From Thermodesulfatator sp. (GTDB taxonomy: Bacteria; Desulfobacterota; Dissulfuribacteria; Dissulfuribacterales; QOAL01), in NCBI GenBank assembly GCA_003978135.1, contig QOAL01000205.1:1-12539 (forward strand): 12,539 nt of DNA, written 5' to 3'. Made by a program: the position numbers and the translations under genes. Shown here piece after piece: positions 5,990 through 12,539 of the stretch. Numbering within the stretch: the stretch's first letter is position 1; every line of letters starts with the position of its first letter. A model generated the notes under the pieces. The model did no database searches. It saw only the letters and a program-made list of their open reading frames with translations, and was not told where the DNA came from.

Positions 5990-7138
5990 TTGAACTTTAA
6001 AAAAACTGTCATTTTTTTTGTTGTTTTTCTCTTGTTCTTAATCGCCAGCCATATCCCTGGTATTTCCGCTGCCGAGAAAGGGTTGGCAAATACATTGGGT
6101 TCCGGTTCCAATGCTACGATCCCGGCACAAGATGCCAATGAAAGCACATCAAGACCCGGCATGGGCTCTGATGCGAATGCCACAGTTATACTCATGAAGA
6201 AGGATACCAATTTTAACTGGTACCGTCATAAGGATATCCTTCCCTATGATTATGCAGAGGTATCTGAGCAGCCGGCGCCTGTCTATCCGGCACCAGTTGG
6301 AAATATCATGGCGTCGCGGCCTGTAAGGTTCCTGGATGGGGGGTTCATCTGGGTTTCTCTCCAGTCTGAAGCCATCCTGACAGCAGGAAACAACAGGTGG
6401 TATTACATAAATCCGGGTGAATACGTTTTGACCAAATACCTGGTAAAGCGGCCTGTTTCCACATTCAAGGGTTTGAATTTCCAGGAAGACAAAATTCCCC
6501 AGGGCAGGCTTGGCTGGGTGGTGCTTGACACGGTTACCTCCAAGGAACCCGGCATTCAGGAATATATTGACGGGGAATATCTGGACAAGCATGTGCTGGT
6601 TCGTATCCTGGAAACCAGGATGGTGAATGGCAAGGCATGGTTGAAGCTTGCTGACAAGAAATGGGTTGATGCCACCAGGGTGGCACGTATAACAAGGCCT
6701 GAAAGGCCAGCAGGGATACCGCCTGGAGTAAAATGGATAGATATCAACCTGTATGAACAGGTGCTGGTGGCCATGGATGGCGACCAGCTTGTCTATGCAA
6801 CCCTTGTATCTTCAGGTCTTCCCCAGTTTGAGACTCCCGCTGGGCTGTTTCGCATATGGGGGAAGGTTAGAATGGCCAAGATGGGGGGTGGCGAAAAGGG
6901 AAAAGACTACTATTTCCTGGAAGACGTGCCGTACCACATGTATTTTCATCAGGGCTATGCCATTCATGGCGCATACTGGCACGATAATTTTGGCATAAAA
7001 CAGTCACATGGTTGTGTAAATATTGCTCCAAGAGATGCGTGGTGGCTGTTCGGCTGGACCACTCCCAGGGTGAAGGGCTCTGGATGGGAAAAGGCAAGGC
7101 CCTCTAATCCAGGGACCTATGTCCACGTCCATCACTGA
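5990..7138 (+). CDS. Secreted L,D-transpeptidase (YkuD domain)
   Basis: A 382-residue exported peptidoglycan enzyme with an N-terminal signal peptide (positive NFKK, hydrophobic core to about residue 20, likely cleavage near ISA-A at 27-28). The middle region, about 100-240, looks SH3-like, and the YkuD catalytic domain covers roughly 245-380. Catalytic motifs are H326-G327 in IHGAYWHDNFG and S339-H-G-C342-V-N. Such enzymes form 3-3 crosslinks or attach proteins to peptidoglycan through a cysteine thioester; which reaction applies cannot be told from sequence. Translation begins at TTG, with AAGGGG 8 bases upstream inside the end of rtcB. It is likely co-transcribed with rtcB. Its last 35 bases overlap the convergent lipoprotein transpeptidase gene. 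Confidence 0.9.
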   Translation: MNFKKTVIFFVVFLLFLIASHIPGISAAEKGLANTLGSGSNATIPAQDANESTSRPGMGSDANATVILMKKDTNFNWYRHKDILPYDYAEVSEQPAPVYPAPVGNIMASRPVRFLDGGFIWVSLQSEAILTAGNNRWYYINPGEYVLTKYLVKRPVSTFKGLNFQEDKIPQGRLGWVVLDTVTSKEPGIQEYIDGEYLDKHVLVRILETRMVNGKAWLKLADKKWVDATRVARITRPERPAGIPPGVKWIDINLYEQVLVAMDGDQLVYATLVSSGLPQFETPAGLFRIWGKVRMAKMGGGEKGKDYYFLEDVPYHMYFHQGYAIHGAYWHDNFGIKQSHGCVNIAPRDAWWLFGWTTPRVKGSGWEKARPSNPGTYVHVHH

Positions 7139-7847
7139 TGCTGGTAAGCATCGAACCGTGACCAACCTCCCTTTCAGGCAGACCGCTAATAATGGTTACC
7201 GGGGTTCCTACTGAAACCACCTGGAAAAGTTCATTCACATCCGGGTTTCTAAGGGCAATACATCCCCTGGTCCAGTCCCATCCGATCCCGCCACCATGGA
7301 TGCAGACCGCCCCTCCAAGCCTTGTAAACCAGGGGGGCTTTCTGCCGTGATCAATGGCGGAAATGATTTCCTTGTACTGCTGTTTTGTTATGAGACCCTG
7401 TTTCAGGCCCCGCAGTGCATCCTCCCTGGATGGATAACTGATACCGAGCGCCTTGTAATATTTGCTTCTTGGGTTCTTGTTGCAGATGAAAAATCTGCCT
7501 TCAGGTGTGCGTCCATCTCCCTGTTTGATCTTGTCTCTCAGGGGATCGGGACCAAGATTCACCGGATATATGCGCATGAGTGTTTCCCCTGAGAAGAGAT
7601 ACAGTATTCTTTTCTTCTTGTTTACTATGATACGTGCATCTTTTAGGGGCTTTGGAAGTGGTTGATAAAGATATTTAAGGTCATTTTCCCATTCATAGTT
7701 TGAATAGGATGTGGAAAGATCAAAGATCGGGATGTCCTTCAGGCTGTATTGAGGCAGCTTTCTTTCCTTGTCACAACAGCCTGGAACAATGAGAAACAAT
7801 AGACATAATAGGATCGCTGCCCATCCACTCCCTGGTATCCTGTTCAT
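7104..7847 (-). CDS. Lipoprotein L,D-transpeptidase (YkuD/ErfK type)
   Basis: A 247-residue lipoprotein with a YkuD catalytic domain. The signal sequence ends in a lipobox-like VPGC, with C24 the likely lipidated residue, suggesting membrane anchoring on the periplasmic side. The domain starts near residue 70 (DARIIVNKKKRILYLF) and includes GDGRTPEGRFFIC, H184-G in CIHGGGIGWDWT, and the nucleophile C196 in TRGCIALRN. The subgroup has DWTxGCIALxN rather than the SHGC of the neighbouring enzyme. About 24 residues after the conserved VTII strand form a tail encoded antisense to the end of the neighbouring gene. Its ATG follows a very strong GGAGGGAGG site and is preceded by a good promoter with an inverted repeat. 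Function is in peptidoglycan maturation; the exact reaction is unknown. Confidence 0.9.
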   Translation of the reverse strand: MNRIPGSGWAAILLCLLFLIVPGCCDKERKLPQYSLKDIPIFDLSTSYSNYEWENDLKYLYQPLPKPLKDARIIVNKKKRILYLFSGETLMRIYPVNLGPDPLRDKIKQGDGRTPEGRFFICNKNPRSKYYKALGISYPSREDALRGLKQGLITKQQYKEIISAIDHGRKPPWFTRLGGAVCIHGGGIGWDWTRGCIALRNPDVNELFQVVSVGTPVTIISGLPEREVGHGSMLTSISDGRGHRSLD

Positions 7848-7878
7848 TGGTCCTCCCTCCCAGACTTGAACATATTAG

Positions 7879-7911
7879 AAGAAATCATAGCAAAGATTTC
7901 TTAAAAAACAA
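7879..7911 (-). promoter_or_regulatory. Extended -10 promoter and overlapping inverted repeat for the lipoprotein transpeptidase
   Basis: Read on the minus strand, a -35-like TTGTTT (7906-7911) is followed after 16 bases by TATGAT (7884-7889), preceded by TGC, an extended -10. A perfect 8-bp inverted repeat AAGAAATC-N8-GATTTCTT (7879-7902) covers the -10 and part of the spacer, where a repressor would act. The start codon is about 37 bases downstream. The promoter is supported by sequence match; operator role is inferred. Confidence 0.5.
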
Positions 7912-7950
7912 GTAGTTGTCAATATATTTAGGTAATGCCGGCATTTCTTG

Positions 7951-9090
7951 TTATGAAAGGTGTAGTTTTATCACCCTTCCTTCAAATGTTTTGAAAGTGG
8001 CAACATCCTGGTCCAGCCTTTCTAAATCCGAAGGCATAACCCTTGCCTTTCCCATGCCTCCAGGCAGGTCAACAACATATCTGGGGATACACATGCCGCC
8101 TGTATCTCCCCACATTTTTTCCATAATATCAATACCTTTTCTGATGTCTGTCCTGAAGTGGTCTGTGCCCTTTACAAAATCGCAATGAAAAAGATAATAG
8201 GGCCTGACCATTATTTTTTGCAAATTGCAACACAGGTTTTTAATGGTCTTGAAGTCATCGTTGACGCCCTTGAGCAGCACACTTTGATTTGACAAAGGGA
8301 TTCCTGACATCTGGAGCCGTTCACAGGCCCTCTGTGCCTCTTTGGTGATTTCCGCCGGATGGTTGAAGTGGGTGTTGATCCAGATGGGCCGGTATTTTTT
8401 GAGCATCCTGCAAAGTTTGTCAGTGATTGCCATGGGCAGGACCACCGGAAGCCTTGTCCCTATCCTCAGTACTTCCACGTTGGGCACGGAGGTAAGGAGA
8501 TCAAGTATATTTTCCAAGTATTTTTGTGGCAGAAGCAGTGGATCTCCACCTGAGACCAGGACTTCGCGTATTTGTGAGTGATTTTCAAGATATTCAGTTA
8601 CTGCCTGCCAGGCTGTTTTACCGGCAGGTACAAATTCGGGCCTGTTCCATGTCCTTTTCCTGTTGCAATGTCTGCAATACGAGGCACAGTGGTTTGAAAC
8701 CAGTACCACTGCCCTGTCCTTGTACCTGTGAATAAGGCCTGGAAACGGGCTGTATCTTTTTTCTGAAAGGGGATCTGGAGATGAGTGTGGACGCGCAGGC
8801 CCTATCTCTTCAGGGCTTGGAATTACCTGAAGGGCAACCGGATCCCTGTCAATATCCTTCTCGATCAAAGATATATAATAGGGCGTAGCAGCCCATTTAT
8901 ATGCGGAAAGACACTTGTCCAGGGATTCCAGGCGCTCCGGTTGACCGGCATGCCTTAAGAGCCTGGAGAGCCCTTTTCTGCCGGTAAGCCTGTTCCTTAG
9001 CTGCCACCTGTAATCAGACCAGGCGTCTTTATGGATATCCGGCCAGAGCTTCTGCTTCAGGTTCACAGCCCTTGCCGCGTAACTGGTCAC
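7951..9090 (-). CDS. KamA-family radical SAM protein (lysine 2,3-aminomutase-like)
   Basis: A 379-residue radical SAM, PLP-dependent aminomutase-family protein. The iron-sulfur cluster motif is C135-ASY-C139-RH-C142. R144 corresponds to the substrate-carboxylate arginine, SGGDPL (180-185) is the SAM-binding motif, and K348 in PGGMGK is the PLP lysine. D304 and D341 sit 44 and 7 residues before that lysine, exactly where clostridial lysine 2,3-aminomutase has the two Asp residues that hold the lysine side chain, so lysine is the probable substrate. Only 31 residues follow the PLP lysine, so the C-terminal zinc-binding segment of the longer clostridial enzymes is missing, as in EpmB. It could make free beta-lysine or act on lysine for EF-P modification; neither ablB nor epmA/efp is nearby. 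Start is GTG with GGTGG 6 bases upstream; an in-frame stop prevents much extension. Confidence 0.88.
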   Translation of the reverse strand: MTSYAARAVNLKQKLWPDIHKDAWSDYRWQLRNRLTGRKGLSRLLRHAGQPERLESLDKCLSAYKWAATPYYISLIEKDIDRDPVALQVIPSPEEIGPARPHSSPDPLSEKRYSPFPGLIHRYKDRAVVLVSNHCASYCRHCNRKRTWNRPEFVPAGKTAWQAVTEYLENHSQIREVLVSGGDPLLLPQKYLENILDLLTSVPNVEVLRIGTRLPVVLPMAITDKLCRMLKKYRPIWINTHFNHPAEITKEAQRACERLQMSGIPLSNQSVLLKGVNDDFKTIKNLCCNLQKIMVRPYYLFHCDFVKGTDHFRTDIRKGIDIMEKMWGDTGGMCIPRYVVDLPGGMGKARVMPSDLERLDQDVATFKTFEGRVIKLHLS

Positions 9091-9248
9091 GGGATTCCAC
9101 CGAGCTTTGCTGTACGTGCCCCCATTTTGTAATCATTACACAGGATGCTGCAGATGCCAGACCGCGGGTGCGCAATCGTCTGCCTACTTCAAGCACCAGC
9201 TAACACGCCAGATGTGGCCCCCTTTGAACGAATGCCTTTAGGCAGAGT
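9091..9248. other. 158-bp spacer between purA and the KamA-family gene
   Basis: No convincing gene, tRNA or terminator was found. A short hairpin (TGCCT/AGGCA) lies just past the purA stop but has no T-run. On the minus strand, weak -10-like sequence around TGTAATGAT precedes the KamA-family gene. The two genes could share a transcript or the second could have its own weak promoter. Confidence 0.4.
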
Positions 9249-10670
<1,422 letters not shown>

Positions 10671-10673
10671 TTA

Positions 10674-12539
10674 ATGGCAGAACAAAAGGAACAGTCTCCA
10701 ATCTATCTCATAGACGGCAGCTCATATCTCTACAGGGCATTTTTTTCCACTCCAAGGGAATTTACAAGTTCAAAAGGTGTGCCCACCAGGGCAGTTTATG
10801 TCATTACCAACATGCTCCTGAAGATCCTAAGGGAGAAATCCCCCAGGTATATTGCAGTGACCTGGGATGCCAAGGGTCCAACCTTCAGGCATGAACTGTA
10901 CAAGGCCTATAAGGCAAACAGGCCGCCAATGCCTGAAGACCTTAGTGTCCAGGTGCCTTACGTCAGAAGGCTTGTGGACGCCCTGGGACTTCCCCAGTTA
11001 GAGGTGGAGGGTGTTGAAGCAGATGACATTATTGCCACTCTTGCAAGAAATTTCGGAGAAAAACTGGGCAGAAAGGTGATAATCGTCTCGGGGGATAAGG
11101 ATCTTCTCCAGCTGGTGTCTGAAAACGTGGTCCTCTGGGATCCCATGAAGGATGAAACCGTGGATCTCAAGACCTTCAGAGAAAAATACGGATTGGACCC
11201 GGCACAGTTTAACGATGTCCTCAGTCTTTCAGGAGACAGTGCTGACAACATACCTGGTGTGCCTGGTGTCGGGCCAAAGACAGCCCTGAAACTGGTTTCC
11301 CAGTACAAATCCGTGGAAAATCTCCTGAAGGAACTCGACGGGTTCAGAAAGAGCAAACTTAAGGAAAGATTAAAGGAGGCTGCAGACGAACTGGCCTTGT
11401 GGAAAAGGCTCACGTCCCTTGATTCCAACGTGGCTGTAAAGCTTGACCCTGAATATTACAGGCGCAGGGAAATGAATGAAACAGAGCTGCTGGAACTTTT
11501 CAGGGAGCTTGATTTTGAAAGTCTTATACCCATGGTTTCGTCCGAAAAGGTCCTTTCATATGACAGTTACAGGATCATCCAGAACGAGCAAACACTCAAG
11601 AACTGGCTGGACGAAAACAAGGGAAAGGATGAGGTGGTCATTGATACAGAAACAACCAGCCAGAGACCCATGGAGGCAAGACTCGTGGGGATCAGCCTCT
11701 GCTTTACGCCGCCAGAAGCAGCCTATCTTCCGGTAGGACACCAAACAGGCCAGGCGCAACTGGATTTGGAGGTTGTAAGAAAACACCTCCTGCCCCTGCT
11801 GAAAGACAAGAAGCTGGGGAAGATCGGCCAGAATATAAAATACGATCTTATAATCCTGAGGAGACATGGCCTTCCCATGGAAAATATAGCCGGGGATACC
11901 ATGATCGCCTCCTATCTCCTTGATCCTACCAGGAGGAGGCATAACCTGGACGAGATAGCCAGGGACAGCCTTGGGCACAAGATGATTTCCTACAAGGAAG
12001 TCACCAGGGAGCTTGGAAGAGGCCAGGATTTTTCCCATGTACCTGTGGAGAAGGCAATGGAGTACTCATGCGAGGACGTGCATGTGACAAGCGTAGTCAA
12101 GGACAAATTTCATGGAGAACTCAAGGAGAAGGGGCTGTGGACCTTGTATTCAGAGGTAGAGATCCCGCTTGTCCCGGTCCTGGCAGACATGGAAATGACC
12201 GGCATACTGGTGGACAAACAGGGATTAAGGGACCTGAGGAAGGAATTTGCCCAGAGGCTTGCAGAACTGGAAAAAGAGATCTTTGACCTGGCAGGTCATG
12301 AGTTTAACATAAAGTCCACGAAGCAGCTGGCCCAGGTACTTTTCCAGGAGCAAAACCTGCCCCAGCTTAAGAAAACCAAGAAAAAGACTGGCTATTCCAC
12401 TGATGTTGAGGTCTTGAAAAGCCTTGCAAAGATACACCCACTGCCTGAGAAGCTACTGGAATTCCGAAATCTTTCAAAATTGAAATCAACATATGTTGAT
12501 GGTCTTGAAAAGGAAATCAATCCCGAGACCGGCAGGATT
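10674..12539 (+). CDS. polA: DNA polymerase I, N-terminal part (truncated by window end)
   Basis: The open frame covers 622 codons without a stop and continues past the window. PolA fills gaps and removes RNA primers in replication and repair. The 5' nuclease domain spans about 8-290 (D14 in YLIDGSSYLYRAFF, D116-D118 region VEADDII, SGDKDLLQL, GDSADNIPGVPGVGPKTA). The 3'-5' proofreading domain spans about 300-490 and has a full DEDDy set: D324 and E326 in DTETT, D391 in QNIKYD, and Y464 and D468 in YSCED. Proofreading is therefore predicted active, unlike in PolA proteins that have lost these residues. The start of the polymerase domain follows, ending near KLKSTYVDGL; palm motifs A and C are outside the window. 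The ATG at 10674 follows GGAGG by 10 bases. Confidence 0.96.
   Translation, partial: MAEQKEQSPIYLIDGSSYLYRAFFSTPREFTSSKGVPTRAVYVITNMLLKILREKSPRYIAVTWDAKGPTFRHELYKAYKANRPPMPEDLSVQVPYVRRLVDALGLPQLEVEGVEADDIIATLARNFGEKLGRKVIIVSGDKDLLQLVSENVVLWDPMKDETVDLKTFREKYGLDPAQFNDVLSLSGDSADNIPGVPGVGPKTALKLVSQYKSVENLLKELDGFRKSKLKERLKEAADELALWKRLTSLDSNVAVKLDPEYYRRREMNETELLELFRELDFESLIPMVSSEKVLSYDSYRIIQNEQTLKNWLDENKGKDEVVIDTETTSQRPMEARLVGISLCFTPPEAAYLPVGHQTGQAQLDLEVVRKHLLPLLKDKKLGKIGQNIKYDLIILRRHGLPMENIAGDTMIASYLLDPTRRRHNLDEIARDSLGHKMISYKEVTRELGRGQDFSHVPVEKAMEYSCEDVHVTSVVKDKFHGELKEKGLWTLYSEVEIPLVPVLADMEMTGILVDKQGLRDLRKEFAQRLAELEKEIFDLAGHEFNIKSTKQLAQVLFQEQNLPQLKKTKKKTGYSTDVEVLKSLAKIHPLPEKLLEFRNLSKLKSTYVDGLEKEINPETGRI

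Noticed and set aside
7934..7945. Palindrome AATGCCGGCATT as a terminator for the KamA-family gene
   Set aside because: It has no loop beyond a few bases and no T-run follows on the minus strand.
9091..9248. Possible tRNA or small RNA in the spacer
   Set aside because: No cloverleaf, T-loop or anticodon stem could be arranged on either strand, and there is no terminator.

Overview
The window reads as ordinary chromosomal DNA of a bacterium. It is densely packed, of moderate G+C, and uses AGG often for arginine. The protein set suggests a Gram-negative, possibly a Desulfobacterota-type (former Deltaproteobacteria) anaerobe: a two-component DUF4212/VC_2705-type solute:sodium symporter, archease with RtcB, a short KamA-family radical SAM enzyme, and two L,D-transpeptidases. 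The taxonomic guess is inference. There is no phage, plasmid, CRISPR or rRNA/tRNA signature.

Layout. (1) 1-171 is a 143-bp near-perfectly symmetric inverted-repeat element, probably a MITE-like or intergenic palindromic repeat, lying just past the stop codon of exodeoxyribonuclease III (minus strand, 172-969). (2) A divergent intergenic region with a sigma70-like promoter and several inverted repeats leads into a plus-strand symporter pair: small subunit (1104-1355) and large subunit (1477-3243), closed by a strong intrinsic terminator at 3269-3304. (3) A tight plus-strand gene stack follows: isochorismatase-family cysteine hydrolase (3324-3881), a half-size PnuC-like membrane protein (3905-4132), archease (4120-4551), RtcB RNA ligase (4554-5984) and a secreted L,D-transpeptidase starting at TTG (5990-7138). 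(4) A minus-strand lipoprotein L,D-transpeptidase (7104-7847) converges on and overlaps the previous gene by 35 bp. Upstream of it on the same strand are a lysine 2,3-aminomutase-family protein (7951-9090) and adenylosuccinate synthetase purA (9249-10547). (5) polA (DNA polymerase I) begins at 10674 on the plus strand, divergent from purA, and runs off the end of the window before the polymerase palm motifs.

How the genes fit together. ExoIII and PolA are base-excision and gap-repair enzymes, but they are not adjacent. Archease and RtcB form a recognised RNA-ligation pair in which archease helps guanylylate RtcB. The hydrolase and half-PnuC protein before them have no established link to RNA repair; their overlapping or very close junctions suggest co-transcription. 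The two L,D-transpeptidases meet tail to tail and belong to different YkuD subgroups. Most of the window is housekeeping. The most unusual items are the symmetric hairpin element, the hydrolase/half-PnuC/archease/RtcB stack with an archease that lacks the usual C-terminal histidines, and the EF-hand-like loop in the symporter.
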